From assembly GCA_001438925.1 (NCBI GenBank), contig LIAM01000003.1:1-34338 (forward strand): a stretch of DNA of 34,338 nt. Reading direction: 5' to 3'. A program made the translations under genes and the position numbers. Below, piece by piece: positions 9,168-20,602 of the stretch (positions are counted from its first letter, which is position 1; each line of letters begins with the position of its first letter). This stretch comes from Actinobacteria bacterium BACL15 MAG-120619-bin91 (lineage in GTDB: Bacteria; Actinomycetota; Actinomycetes; Nanopelagicales; Nanopelagicaceae). The notes under the pieces are model-generated. The model saw only the letters and a program-made list of their open reading frames with translations, was not told the DNA's origin and ran no database searches.

Positions 9168-10841
9168 ATGCCTAACATGAAGCCGCGCTCCAATGTAGTT
9201 ACCGATGGACTCGAAAGAGCACCAGCGCGCGGAATGTTGCGAGCCGTTGGTATGGGTGATGATGATTGGGTAAAACCACAGATCGGTATTGCATCATCAT
9301 GGAATGAAATCACACCATGCAACCTTTCATTAGATCGTTTAGCAAAGGCTTCAAAGCAGGGCGTTATCGATGCAGGCGGCTTTCCAATGCAGTTTGGAAC
9401 AATTTCAGTTTCCGATGGAATTTCAATGGGCCATGAAGGTATGCATTTTTCTCTTGTATCTCGAGAAGTAATTGCAGACTCAGTTGAATGTGTGATGCAA
9501 GCAGAACGTCTAGATGGCATGGTTACCTTTGCAGGGTGTGATAAATCACTTCCAGGAATGATGATGGCTGCAGCACGAATCGATGTCGCAAGTGTTTTTG
9601 TTTATGCAGGATCAACTCTTCCTGGTCAGGTTGATGGAAAAGATGTCACGATCATCGATGCATTTGAGGCGGTTGGTGCTTGTGCACGTGGCTTAATTAC
9701 TCAAGATCGTGTCGATCAAATTGAACGTGCGATCTGCCCCGGTGAAGGTGCTTGTGGAGGTATGTACACCGCCAACACAATGGCAAGTATTGGTGAGGCG
9801 ATTGGTCTTTCGCTTCCAGGATCGGCGGCACCTCCTGCCGTTGATCGTCGCAGAGATACCTATGCAATCGCTTCGGGTGCGGCGGTGGTTGAGCTTATTC
9901 GCCAAGGAATCACTACACGCGATATTTTAACTAAGCCTGCCTTTGAAAATGCAATCACTATTTTGATGGCGTTAGGTGGTTCTACAAACGCAGTTCTTCA
10001 CTTATTAGCTATTGCAAATGAAGCTCATGTTGATCTTTCACTCGATGATTTCCATCGGATTGGTTCAAAGGTCCCATTGCTTGGAGATCTCAAGCCATTT
10101 GGAAAGTTTGTAATGAGTGATGTAGATAAGGTCGGCGGAATCCCAGTTGTTCTCAAGGGATTACTCGATGCCGGATTACTTCACGGAGATGTATTAACTG
10201 TCACCGGAAAGACCATGGCGGAAAATCTCAAGGAGATCGCACCACCAGATCCAGATGGACAGATTCTCAAAGCCGTTTCCTCACCAATGTCTACCGATGT
10301 TGGAATCACAATTCTTGGCGGAACCCTTGCAACAGAAGGTGCCGTGTGTAAGACAGCAGGAATTGGAATTGAAAGTTTTGAAGGACCAGCACGAGTGTTT
10401 GAACGTGAACAAGCTGCGATGGAAGCACTTGAAAACGGAACGATTCAAGCCGGCGATGTTGTTGTAATTCGCTATGAAGGTCCTAAGGGCGGACCAGGAA
10501 TGCGCGAAATGTTAATGATTACCGGCGCTATTAAGGGTGCAGGATTAGGTAAATCAACCCTGCTCTTAACTGATGGACGTTTCTCTGGAGGATCAACTGG
10601 TTTATGTGTTGGTCATGTTGCCCCTGAAGCAGTTGATGGGGGACCGATCGCATTTATTAAAGATGGCGATTTTGTGCGCATCGATATCACTAATCGCACC
10701 CTTGATTTATTGGTAGATCCGGCAGAGTTAGAAGCGCGAAAAGTTGGCTGGAAGCCATTGGGACATAAGTACTCACGTGGCGTTTTGGCCAAGTATTCAA
10801 AGTTGGTGGGCTCTGCATCCAAGGGCGCGGTCTGCGATTAA
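9168..10841 (+). CDS. ilvD: Dihydroxy-acid dehydratase
   Basis: A 557-aa iron-sulfur enzyme that dehydrates 2,3-dihydroxy-isovalerate and 2,3-dihydroxy-3-methylvalerate to the keto acids for Val/Leu and Ile. Cluster cysteines are visible at C51 (NEITPCN), C124 ([10 protein letters not shown]) and C196 (EGACGGMY). The first one suggests the oxygen-tolerant [2Fe-2S] type. GRFSGGSTG near 475 is the conserved C-terminal active-site region. It sits upstream of the ilvBNC operon but has its own likely leaderless promoter, and an attenuator separates it from ilvB, so the two can be controlled differently. Confidence 0.97.
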   Translation: MPNMKPRSNVVTDGLERAPARGMLRAVGMGDDDWVKPQIGIASSWNEITPCNLSLDRLAKASKQGVIDAGGFPMQFGTISVSDGISMGHEGMHFSLVSREVIADSVECVMQAERLDGMVTFAGCDKSLPGMMMAAARIDVASVFVYAGSTLPGQVDGKDVTIIDAFEAVGACARGLITQDRVDQIERAICPGEGACGGMYTANTMASIGEAIGLSLPGSAAPPAVDRRRDTYAIASGAAVVELIRQGITTRDILTKPAFENAITILMALGGSTNAVLHLLAIANEAHVDLSLDDFHRIGSKVPLLGDLKPFGKFVMSDVDKVGGIPVVLKGLLDAGLLHGDVLTVTGKTMAENLKEIAPPDPDGQILKAVSSPMSTDVGITILGGTLATEGAVCKTAGIGIESFEGPARVFEREQAAMEALENGTIQAGDVVVIRYEGPKGGPGMREMLMITGAIKGAGLGKSTLLLTDGRFSGGSTGLCVGHVAPEAVDGGPIAFIKDGDFVRIDITNRTLDLLVDPAELEARKVGWKPLGHKYSRGVLAKYSKLVGSASKGAVCD

Positions 10842-10858
10842 GCAGGATTGCCCAAATT

Positions 10859-10876
10859 ATGAGATCCCCATCTCAT
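10859..10876. promoter_or_regulatory. 7-bp palindrome upstream of the ilv leader promoter
   Basis: ATGAGATCCCCATCTCAT is a perfect 7-bp inverted repeat with a CCCC centre, ending 3 nt before the proposed -35 box at 10880. An outer pair, AAGCAGG (10840-10846) with CCTGCTT (10891-10897), flanks it. There is no T-run, so it is not a standard terminator for ilvD. It could be an operator for a repressor or activator, or an RNA hairpin at the ilvD 3' end. Confidence 0.45.
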
Positions 10877-10879
10877 CTC

Positions 10880-10914
10880 TTGACCTTGAGCCTGCTTCAT
10901 TGGAGAATAAGCGC
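10880..10914 (+). promoter_or_regulatory. Promoter of the ilvBNC-serA-leuB-ilvE-cimA operon
   Basis: TTGACC (10880-10885) and GAGAAT (10903-10908) are separated by 17 bp. The -10 box ends 6 nt before the GTG of the leader peptide at 10915, so transcription would start at or next to that codon. GGAG (10902-10905) might look like a ribosome site, but it would lie inside the -10 region and outside the RNA if this promoter is used. Confidence 0.55.
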
Positions 10915-10944
10915 GTGAGCACAACATTTGTGGTGGTGATTTAA
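10915..10944 (+). CDS. ilvB operon leader peptide (attenuator peptide)
   Basis: A 9-codon open frame, GTG AGC ACA ACA TTT GTG GTG GTG ATT TAA, encodes MSTTFVVVI. Three consecutive Val codons and one Ile codon directly before the stop are what is expected of a leader peptide sensing charged tRNA(Val) and tRNA(Ile). No Leu codon is present. It is followed at once by two hairpins, the second a terminator, and then by ilvB. Valine-rich leader peptides before ilvB are known in actinobacteria, including Corynebacterium ilvBNC. The frame is open upstream into ilvD, but that longer reading has no start signal or homology. Confidence 0.85.
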   Translation: MSTTFVVVI

Positions 10945-10999
10945 GGGCGCCTGATCGATTTTTGATCATGCGCCACCCTCAGTTATCTGGGGGTTTTTT
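10944..10999 (+). promoter_or_regulatory. Transcription attenuator upstream of ilvB
   Basis: Two hairpins follow the leader peptide. The first pairs 10946-10956 (GGCGCCTGATC) with 10964-10974 (GATCATGCGCC) with one mismatch. The second, 10975-10994, is the terminator. AGGG at 10944-10947 can instead pair with CCCT at 10976-10979, extending the first hairpin into the 5' arm of the terminator and blocking it. A ribosome stalled on the Val codons would leave 10944 onward free for this antiterminator; one reaching the stop codon would cover it. Also GGTGGTG in the Val codons (10932-10938) can pair with CGCCACC (10971-10977). The pairings are seen in sequence; the mechanism is inferred. Confidence 0.75.
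10975..10999 (+). terminator. Attenuator terminator before ilvB
   Basis: ACCCTCAG (10975-10982) pairs with CTGGGGGT (10987-10994), with one T-G wobble, around a TTAT loop, followed by a run of T to 10999. This is a complete intrinsic terminator 28 nt before the ilvB start, so read-through must be conditional. Confidence 0.9.
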
Positions 11000-11026
11000 C
11001 ATTTAGAGATTTGAAAGGAGATGGAT

Positions 11027-12766
11027 ATGAGCAGGAAGATGAGTGGAGCTAGTTCACTCGTGCAATCTTTGGAGTCTGCCGGCGTCGATGTGATGTTTGG
11101 AATTCCAGGTGGTGCAATTCTTCCTGCCTACGATCCAATCTTTGATAGCAGTATCCGACATATCTTGGTTCGACATGAACAAGGTGCCGGACATGCAGCA
11201 ACTGGTTATGCGCAAGTAACAGGACGTGTAGGCGTTTGTATTGCAACATCTGGCCCGGGTGCAACAAACCTGGTTACACCGCTTGCAGATGCTGCAATGG
11301 ATTCAGTTCCTTTGGTTGCGATCACTGGCCAAGTTCCCTCAGCGGCAATCGGAACAGATGCATTTCAAGAGGCAGATATTCGTGGTATCACGATGCCATT
11401 TACAAAGCACAACTATTTGATTACCGATCCTAATGATATTCCTCGTGCAATCGCTGAAGCTTTTTACATCGCTGGCACTGGCCGGCCAGGCCCGGTGTTG
11501 GTTGATATCGCAAAGGATGCGCTGCAGAAAGAAACTGATTTTGTGTGGCCAAGCCAACTTTCTCTGCCTGGTTACCATCCCCAGCTTGAACCTGAAAATC
11601 AGGCGATTAAAGATGCTGCAGCGTTAATCGCTCAATCCTCAAAACCAGTTCTTTACGTTGGCGGAGGAGTCATCAAGGCAAATGCATCTAAAGAGTTAAT
11701 GCAGCTTGCAGAGTTAGTTGGAGCACCAGTTGTTACAACTTTGATGGCGCTTGGATCATTTCCAGATAGCCATCCTCAACACTTTGGTATGCCCGGCATG
11801 CATGGAACGGTTGGAGCGGTAACCGCACTTCAAAAGGCTGACTTGCTTATAACTTTAGGTGCACGATTTGATGATCGTGTAACCGGAAAGCTTTCAACAT
11901 TTGCAGTTAATGCAAAGGTTATTCATGCAGATATCGACCCTGCCGAAATCGGAAAGAATCGATTTGCAGATGTTCCTGTAGTCGGCGATCTGAAGCACAC
12001 CATTTCAGCATTAATTCCCGCCATAAAGGCGGAGTTTGCAAAGGGGCGTGCCGATCTTGCTCCGTGGCTAGCTTCTATGAACAAGCTACGTGCTACTTAT
12101 CCACTGGGGTATGACGCTCCTAAAGATGGCTCCTTGTCTCCGCAATATGTCATTGAACGGATCAGTGCACTTACTGGGCCAGAGGCGATCTATGTTGCAG
12201 GTGTTGGTCAACATCAGATGTGGGCGGCTCAATTTGTTAAGTATGAAAACCCACGTACATGGCTCAACTCTGGTGGCCTTGGAACTATGGGTTACGCCGT
12301 TCCTGCTGCCATGGGTGCAAAGGTTGGTGCACCTGATGCAACGGTATGGGCGATCGATGGTGATGGATGTTTCCAGATGACAAATCAAGAGCTTGTCACT
12401 TGTGCGCTAAACAACATTCCAATCAAGGTTGCAATTATCAATAATGAATCCCTGGGCATGGTTCGTCAGTGGCAAACCTTGTTCTACGAAGGTCGATACT
12501 CAAACACTAATTTGGAATCAAAGAGAGTCCCAGATTTTGTTAAGTTAGCTGATGCAATGGGTTGCGTGGGATTGACTTGTGATCGTCCAGAAGATGTTGA
12601 TGCAATCATTAAGAAAGCTAATGCAATTAATGATCAACCAGTAGTAGTTGATTTCCGGGTATTCCGCGATGCAATGGTGTGGCCAATGGTTGCCGCGGGT
12701 ACATCAAATGATGACATTAAAATTGCGCGCGAAATGGCGCCTGACTGGGATTCACAGGAGCTCTAA
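11027..12766 (+). CDS. ilvB: Acetolactate synthase, large (catalytic) subunit
   Basis: A 579-aa ThDP enzyme condensing two pyruvates, or pyruvate with 2-ketobutyrate, to acetolactate or acetohydroxybutyrate. The catalytic glutamate is E51 in RHEQGAGH. The ThDP/Mg motif begins at GDGCFQM near residue 450, and the central FAD-binding-type domain lies between. AAAGGAG ends at 11020, directly adjacent to an in-frame ATG at 11021 but 6 nt from the ATG at 11027, so 11027 is chosen. The stop overlaps the ilvN start (TAATG). Expression depends on escape from the upstream attenuator. Confidence 0.97.
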   Translation: MSRKMSGASSLVQSLESAGVDVMFGIPGGAILPAYDPIFDSSIRHILVRHEQGAGHAATGYAQVTGRVGVCIATSGPGATNLVTPLADAAMDSVPLVAITGQVPSAAIGTDAFQEADIRGITMPFTKHNYLITDPNDIPRAIAEAFYIAGTGRPGPVLVDIAKDALQKETDFVWPSQLSLPGYHPQLEPENQAIKDAAALIAQSSKPVLYVGGGVIKANASKELMQLAELVGAPVVTTLMALGSFPDSHPQHFGMPGMHGTVGAVTALQKADLLITLGARFDDRVTGKLSTFAVNAKVIHADIDPAEIGKNRFADVPVVGDLKHTISALIPAIKAEFAKGRADLAPWLASMNKLRATYPLGYDAPKDGSLSPQYVIERISALTGPEAIYVAGVGQHQMWAAQFVKYENPRTWLNSGGLGTMGYAVPAAMGAKVGAPDATVWAIDGDGCFQMTNQELVTCALNNIPIKVAIINNESLGMVRQWQTLFYEGRYSNTNLESKRVPDFVKLADAMGCVGLTCDRPEDVDAIIKKANAINDQPVVVDFRVFRDAMVWPMVAAGTSNDDIKIAREMAPDWDSQEL

Positions 12767-13320
12767 TGAGTACACATACACTTTCAGTTCTGGTTGAAAA
12801 CTCACCAGGTGTACTTGCTCGCGTAGCTGGCCTTTTCTCACGACGTGCCTACAACATTGATTCACTGGCTGTCGGTCCAACAGAAAACCCTGATATTTCC
12901 AGAATGACAATTGTAATCAACGTAGAAAGTCACTCTTTAGAGCAGGTAATTCGCCAACTTGATAAGTTGGTTAATGTTATTCATATCGCCGAACTAAAAC
13001 TGAGTGATTCAGTCCAGGCTGAACTTCTACTGGTAAAGATCTCCGCCACATCAAAGAATCGATTTGATGTTGATGCGGTGCTAGATACTTATGGGGCGGC
13101 AATCGTTGATGAGGATGCTGACTCAATGACCATCGAGGCAACTGGTGATGCCGCCAAGATCAGTGACCTACTTAACGCTCTTGAGCGATTTGGTATCCGC
13201 GAGTTAGCTCAATCAGGCTTAGTAGCGATCGAGCGTGGCAGCGGCTCGCTGGCAGACCGTACCCTTAGCACCCAAAGTATTCCTACCGCTGATAGCGGGC
13301 AGGCTGATTACCAAAACTAA
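12766..13320 (+). CDS. ilvN: Acetolactate synthase, small (regulatory) subunit
   Basis: A 184-aa subunit that activates IlvB and confers valine feedback inhibition. The N-terminal ACT domain begins with HTLSVLVENSPGVLARVAGLF, with the ligand-loop pattern VENSPGVLARVAGLFSRR at about 10-27. The second half (residues 84-165) is the ALS small-subunit C-terminal domain. Length is slightly above the usual 160-175 because of a Ser/Gln-rich tail. An AGGAG site sits at the end of ilvB. Confidence 0.96.
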   Translation: MSTHTLSVLVENSPGVLARVAGLFSRRAYNIDSLAVGPTENPDISRMTIVINVESHSLEQVIRQLDKLVNVIHIAELKLSDSVQAELLLVKISATSKNRFDVDAVLDTYGAAIVDEDADSMTIEATGDAAKISDLLNALERFGIRELAQSGLVAIERGSGSLADRTLSTQSIPTADSGQADYQN

Positions 13321-13326
13321 AACTAA

Positions 13327-15972
<2,646 letters not shown>

Positions 15973-15973
<1 letters not shown>

Positions 15974-17007
15974 TGAGAACAATTAATTTAGCTGTTATCG
16001 CTGGCGATGGAATCGGCCCTGAGGTAGTGCATGAAGGACTCAAGGTTCTAGATATTGTCGCAAAGAGGTATTCGGTTGAGTTTAAGAAAACCTCCTATGA
16101 TCTTGGCGCAGCCTTTTGGCATCGCACCGGCGAGGTCTTGCCAGATGCCACCTTGGCAGAGCTTGCAAAGGCGGATGTAATTTTGCTTGGCGCGGTGGGA
16201 GATCCAACTGTTCCAAGTGGCGTTCTAGAGCGTGGTCTTTTGTTAAAACTTCGCTTCGCCTTTGATCATTACATCAACCTACGTCCGGCGCGCTTAATGC
16301 CTGGTGTCACAGGTCCTCTTGCAACCAAAGCTCCTATTGATTTTGTTGTTGTTCGCGAAGGCACAGAAGGCCCATATGTTGGCGCGGGCGGGGTACTTGC
16401 AGAAGGCACAGCTGCCGAGATTGCAACTGAGGAAAGCCTTAATACCCGACGTGGTGCAGAACGTGTTATCCGTGATGCATTTGAGCGTGCTTCACAGCGC
16501 GAACGTAAGAAGCTAACACTTGTACACAAAAACAATGTTTTGACCCGTGCAGGTGGTTTGTGGACTCGTACCTTTAACGAGGTTGCAAAGGAGTACCCAG
16601 CGATCACAACTGATTATCTACATGTAGATGCAGCATCAATGTTCTTTGTTACAAATCCAGAGCGATTTGATGTTGTTGTCACAGATAACTTATTTGGAGA
16701 CATCCTGACTGATATCGCCGCAGCGATCTGTGGTGGAATTGGACTTGCCGCATCTGGAAATATCAACCCAACTGGAAAGTTCCCCTCAATGTTTGAGCCT
16801 GTTCATGGCTCAGCACCAGATATAGCCGGAAAGAACTTAGCTGATCCAACAGCAACGGTTATGTCAGTTGCCATGATGCTTGATCACCTAGGACTTAATG
16901 ATGCTGCTCGCGATGTTGAAACGGTGGTTGCTGCAGATCTGTTGTCACGTGGAGATAAGAAGCGCAGTACAACAGAGATTGGGGATGCGCTAGCAAGCGC
17001 ACTGTAA
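15973..17007 (+). CDS. leuB: 3-isopropylmalate dehydrogenase
   Basis: A 344-aa NAD-dependent decarboxylating dehydrogenase. It acts on 3-isopropylmalate in leucine synthesis and can act on 3-methylmalate (from citramalate) in the pyruvate route to isoleucine. It opens with [14 protein letters not shown]; the substrate region has [13 protein letters not shown] near 124-136; the NAD region near 270 reads [20 protein letters not shown]. The start overlaps the serA stop (TAATG). leuA, leuC and leuD are absent from the window. Confidence 0.95.
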
Positions 17008-17009
17008 TC

Positions 17010-18089
17010 ATGAAGATCACTCTCAATCCCAACGCTAAAGATGCAGCAACGCGTGATGCATTGGTTGCCGAAGGTGGCTTTGGTAAGTACTACACAGATC
17101 ACATGGTGATGTGTGAGTGGAGTGAAAAGGATGGTTGGGGAGAACCTCATCTCATGCCATACGGACCAATCTCTTTGGATCCAGCAACAGCGGTTTTTCA
17201 CTACGGACAAGAGATCTTTGAGGGCATGAAGGCCTATCGCCAACCAGATGGTTCTATTGCACTGTTTCGTCCAACTGCAAATGCACAAAGATTTATTAAC
17301 TCTGCACGACGATTGGCACTGCCTGAGATGCCGGTAGAACTATTTATGGAAACCGTTGAAGCCCTTGTTGCTCAAGATGCGGGCTGGGTTCCAAGCAAGG
17401 TGGGTGAATCCCTTTATATCCGTCCATTTATGATCGCAACTGAGGTTGGTCTTGGTGTACGTCCATCTAACAAGGCAAGTTACATACTTATTGCAACCCC
17501 AGCAGGTGCCTACTTTGATCCATCAAAGGCGGTCTCTGTGTGGATTTCAACTGAGTATGTACGTGCTGCTCAAGGCGGAACGGGCGAGGCGAAGTGCGGC
17601 GGAAATTACGCAGCATCTCTTGTTGCGCAAAGGGCTGCAGCTAAAGAGGGATGCGATCAGGTTGTGTGGATCGATGCAAAAGAGCGTAAATGGGTTGAGG
17701 AGATGGGCGGCATGAACCTTTACTTTGTTAAGGGCAAAGGTGCAGAAGCAACAGTTATTACTCCAAAACTTACGGGAACTTTGTTGCCAGGTATTACTCG
17801 CGATTCAATTTTGTCAGTTGCTGCAGACCTTGGATACAAGGTCGATGAGGTAATGCTCTCAGTTGATGATTGGCGCAATGGTGTTACATCTGGTGAGATC
17901 ACTGAAATCTTTGCTTGCGGAACCGCTGCCGTTGTCTCACCCGTTGGCCAAGCAAAGAGTGCGATGGGTACCTGGGTCACGGGCGATGGTCAACCAGGAA
18001 CAATCACGATGCAGATTCGCAACCATCTACTTGCTATCCAGCATGGCACAATCGCAGATAAGCACAACTGGATGAGTGCGGTTAAGTAA
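17010..18089 (+). CDS. ilvE: Branched-chain amino acid aminotransferase
   Basis: A 359-aa fold-type IV PLP aminotransferase that interconverts the three branched-chain keto acids and amino acids with glutamate. The PLP lysine is K195 in GTGEAKCGGNYAAS; FHYGQEIFEGMKAYR at about 63-77 and EIFACGTAAVVSPV near 305 are family hallmarks. It starts 2 nt after leuB without a clear Shine-Dalgarno site, and its stop overlaps the cimA ATG (TAATG). Confidence 0.96.
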   Translation: MKITLNPNAKDAATRDALVAEGGFGKYYTDHMVMCEWSEKDGWGEPHLMPYGPISLDPATAVFHYGQEIFEGMKAYRQPDGSIALFRPTANAQRFINSARRLALPEMPVELFMETVEALVAQDAGWVPSKVGESLYIRPFMIATEVGLGVRPSNKASYILIATPAGAYFDPSKAVSVWISTEYVRAAQGGTGEAKCGGNYAASLVAQRAAAKEGCDQVVWIDAKERKWVEEMGGMNLYFVKGKGAEATVITPKLTGTLLPGITRDSILSVAADLGYKVDEVMLSVDDWRNGVTSGEITEIFACGTAAVVSPVGQAKSAMGTWVTGDGQPGTITMQIRNHLLAIQHGTIADKHNWMSAVK

Positions 18090-19678
18090 TGCCAGTCAAT
18101 GACTCATTCCATATCTATGACACAACCCTTCGCGATGGAGCACAGCAAGAGGGTTTAAATCTTTCTGTTCATGACAAGATGAACATTGCTCGCCACCTTG
18201 ATGATTTAGGTGTTGGATTTATTGAAGGTGGTTGGCCTGGAGCCAACCCCAAGGACACTGAATTCTTTGCTTTAGCTAAAAAAGAGTTAAAGCTCAAGAA
18301 CGCAACCTTTGTAGCTTTTGGTGCGACACGTCGCCCCAATGCCAAAGCTGCAGATGATGTTTTGCTTGGCGCACTTCGAGACAGCGGAGCTCCTGCCGTA
18401 ACCCTTGTCGCAAAGGCCTTTGATCGCCATGTAGATCTTGCACTTAAGACAACTTTGGATGAAAACCTTGCGATGATTCGCGACTCTGTCACCCACTTGA
18501 TCCAAGAAGGCCAGCGTGTATTCCTTGATGCCGAGCACTTCTTTGATGGATACCGCAGCAATCGCGCCTACGCACTTGAGGTTGTACGTGTTGCAGCTGA
18601 AGCTGGCGCAGATGTTATTGCTCTGTGTGATACCAACGGTGGAATGTTGCCCGATGAGTTATCACAAGTTGTGCATGATGTTTTAACGGCAAGCTCTGCT
18701 CGCCTGGGTATTCATTGCCACAATGACACGGGGTGTGCGGTTGCAAACTCAATGGCAGCTGTTGCGGCAGGTGCCACACATGTTCAGGGCACATTAAATG
18801 GATACGGTGAGCGAACAGGTAACGCTGACCTTGTCACAATCATTGCAAACCTAGAGTTAAAGAAGAATCAATTAGTTCTTCCACCCAACGCTCTGCAGGA
18901 GGCTTTTAGAATTTCACATGCCGTTGCTGAAGTAACAAATGTGGCCCCTAGTAGCCGCCAACCATATGTCGGAGTATCAGCATTTGCTCATAAGGCAGGA
19001 CTACATGCAAGCGCTATCAAGGTAGATCCATCGCTGTATCAACATGAGGATCCATCATCTGTCGGAAATGACATGCGCATGCTTGTTTCAGATATGGCGG
19101 GGCGTGCATCTATTGAATTGAAGTCACAAGAGCTCGGTGTTGATCTTGGTGGTGATAAGGAACTTATTGGACGGATTGTAGATCGTGTTAAGGAGATGGA
19201 GTCCCGCGGATTTACCTTTGAAGCCGCTGATGCCTCATTTGAGTTATTGGTACATGAAGAGATCGCAGGTAAGCGTCCATCATTTTTCACCATAAATCAC
19301 TGGGTGACATCGGTTGAACGCGCAGCAGATCAATCAATTACTACAAAGGCTGAAGTAACTGTCACCGCAAAGGGTGAAGAGATCACCTGCAGCGGCGAAG
19401 GTAATGGACCGGTTAACGCCTTTGATAATGCGCTACGAACCGGCCTGATCGCTTTGTATCCAGAACTTTCAACGTTAGAACTTACCGATTACAAGGTTCG
19501 TATCCTTGAAGGCCGACTAGGAACTGGTGCGATTACGCGAGTATTGGTTGAAACCAGTGATGGCAAGGGTGAATGGAACACAGTGGGTGTTCATGAGAAC
19601 GTTATTGCAGCATCTGCCATGGCCCTTGAAGATGCTGTGACCTTCGGCCTTATGCGTCAGGGACGTAAGCCTGAGTAA
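18089..19678 (+). CDS. cimA: (R)-citramalate synthase
   Basis: A 529-aa member of the isopropylmalate/homocitrate synthase family that condenses pyruvate and acetyl-CoA to citramalate. YDTTLRDGAQQEGLNLS at 9-25 and GIHCHNDTGCAVANSMAA near 209-226 provide the metal and active-site residues of the TIM barrel, and a C-terminal regulatory domain follows from about 400. Length and the GAQQEG variant favour the citramalate synthase branch over LeuA. With LeuCD and LeuB this gives 2-ketobutyrate without threonine deaminase. It ends the operon; no terminator was seen before the next gene. Confidence 0.88.
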   Translation: MPVNDSFHIYDTTLRDGAQQEGLNLSVHDKMNIARHLDDLGVGFIEGGWPGANPKDTEFFALAKKELKLKNATFVAFGATRRPNAKAADDVLLGALRDSGAPAVTLVAKAFDRHVDLALKTTLDENLAMIRDSVTHLIQEGQRVFLDAEHFFDGYRSNRAYALEVVRVAAEAGADVIALCDTNGGMLPDELSQVVHDVLTASSARLGIHCHNDTGCAVANSMAAVAAGATHVQGTLNGYGERTGNADLVTIIANLELKKNQLVLPPNALQEAFRISHAVAEVTNVAPSSRQPYVGVSAFAHKAGLHASAIKVDPSLYQHEDPSSVGNDMRMLVSDMAGRASIELKSQELGVDLGGDKELIGRIVDRVKEMESRGFTFEAADASFELLVHEEIAGKRPSFFTINHWVTSVERAADQSITTKAEVTVTAKGEEITCSGEGNGPVNAFDNALRTGLIALYPELSTLELTDYKVRILEGRLGTGAITRVLVETSDGKGEWNTVGVHENVIAASAMALEDAVTFGLMRQGRKPE

Positions 19679-19687
19679 ACTGTCGAT
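19676..19687 (+). promoter_or_regulatory. Likely leaderless promoter of the xer gene
   Basis: TAAACT (19676-19681) fits TANNNT, overlaps the cimA stop codon and lies 6 nt before the GTG at 19688. No Shine-Dalgarno site precedes the GTG. No convincing -35 box was found. Confidence 0.5.
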
Positions 19688-20602
19688 GTGAGCGAGAATT
19701 ATCAAAAGCTGATCGCCGCTTTTACTCGCCATCTAGAGGTTGAACGCTCACTTTCTATTCATACAATCCGTGCCTACCTGGGCGATCTTGAGTCACTACT
19801 TACCCATTTAGAGGCAATAGGTGTTTCAGATATCTCGCAGTTAGAGCTGGTGCATTTGCGTTCATGGCTTGCTAATCAACAGATTAAAGGGGGAGCACGA
19901 ACAACCCTTTCCCGCCGAGCGGTATCGGTTCGTCTATTTACAAAGTGGGCGGTCAAAAACAAGTATTTAGCTAAGGATGTTGCAGCGACCCTTGCAACAC
20001 CTAAAGGACATCGGACACTGCCTGAAGTTCTCGAGATTGCCGATGCAAAGACCGCAATGGATTCACTTGCCACCCGTGCTGCAGAGGAAGAAACCCCTAT
20101 TTCATTGCGCGATGTTGCGATGGTCGAACTTTTGTATGCAACCGGTGCTCGTGTTGCAGAGCTATGCGGCTTAGATATCAGTGATATCGATTATGACCGT
20201 CAAACAATTCGAGTATTGGGTAAAGGAAATAAAGAGCGCACGATTCCATTAGGAAATCCGGCGATGAAGGCGTTGAATGCCTGGTTAAAGGATGGAAGAG
20301 ATTTAATCAAGAACTCTGTGTCAGGTAATGCTGTCTTTCTTGGTGCTCGTGGAAAGCGAATTGATCAACGCGCAGTGCGCACCGTTGTATACAAAGCACT
20401 GGAGGCGATTGAAGGAATCGAACGTATGGGCCCACATGCACTGCGACACTCAGCCGCAACGCACTTATTAGAAGGCGGTGCAGATTTGCGCACAGTCCAG
20501 GAAATTTTGGGGCATGCTTCTTTAGCCACAACTCAGATTTACACCCATGTATCTACGGAACGTTTGCAAAAAGCCTTCAAGCAGGCACATCCACGCGCAT
20601 GA
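19688..20602 (+). CDS. xerC: Tyrosine recombinase XerC-like
   Basis: A 304-aa site-specific recombinase of the Xer family, which resolves chromosome dimers at dif near the terminus. The N-terminal SAM-like core-binding domain covers residues 1-90. The catalytic set is complete: R155 (TGARVAEL), K179 (GKGNKERTIPL), H250 and R253 (HALRHSAATHLL), H276 (LGHASLATTQ) and nucleophile Y285 (IYTHVS). Position upstream of rpsB matches xerC in other actinobacteria, but XerC and XerD cannot be firmly told apart by eye. No attachment repeats or phage genes flank it, so it is unlikely to be a mobile-element integrase. It overlaps the next gene by ATGA. Confidence 0.85.
   Translation: MSENYQKLIAAFTRHLEVERSLSIHTIRAYLGDLESLLTHLEAIGVSDISQLELVHLRSWLANQQIKGGARTTLSRRAVSVRLFTKWAVKNKYLAKDVAATLATPKGHRTLPEVLEIADAKTAMDSLATRAAEEETPISLRDVAMVELLYATGARVAELCGLDISDIDYDRQTIRVLGKGNKERTIPLGNPAMKALNAWLKDGRDLIKNSVSGNAVFLGARGKRIDQRAVRTVVYKALEAIEGIERMGPHALRHSAATHLLEGGADLRTVQEILGHASLATTQIYTHVSTERLQKAFKQAHPRA

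Noticed and set aside
10744-10944. A 66-codon open frame ending in the leader peptide
   Set aside because: Its first 57 codons lie in the ilvD 3' end and the following gap, with no start signal or homology. Only the last 9 codons have promoter, codon and hairpin context.
11021-11026. ATG at 11021 as the ilvB start
   Set aside because: It directly abuts the AAAGGAG ribosome site, leaving no spacing. The ATG at 11027 has 6 nt.
19688-20602. Xer recombinase as the integrase of a mobile element
   Set aside because: No flanking direct repeats, tRNA target, phage or conjugation genes; the position near rpsB is the usual chromosomal place of xerC.
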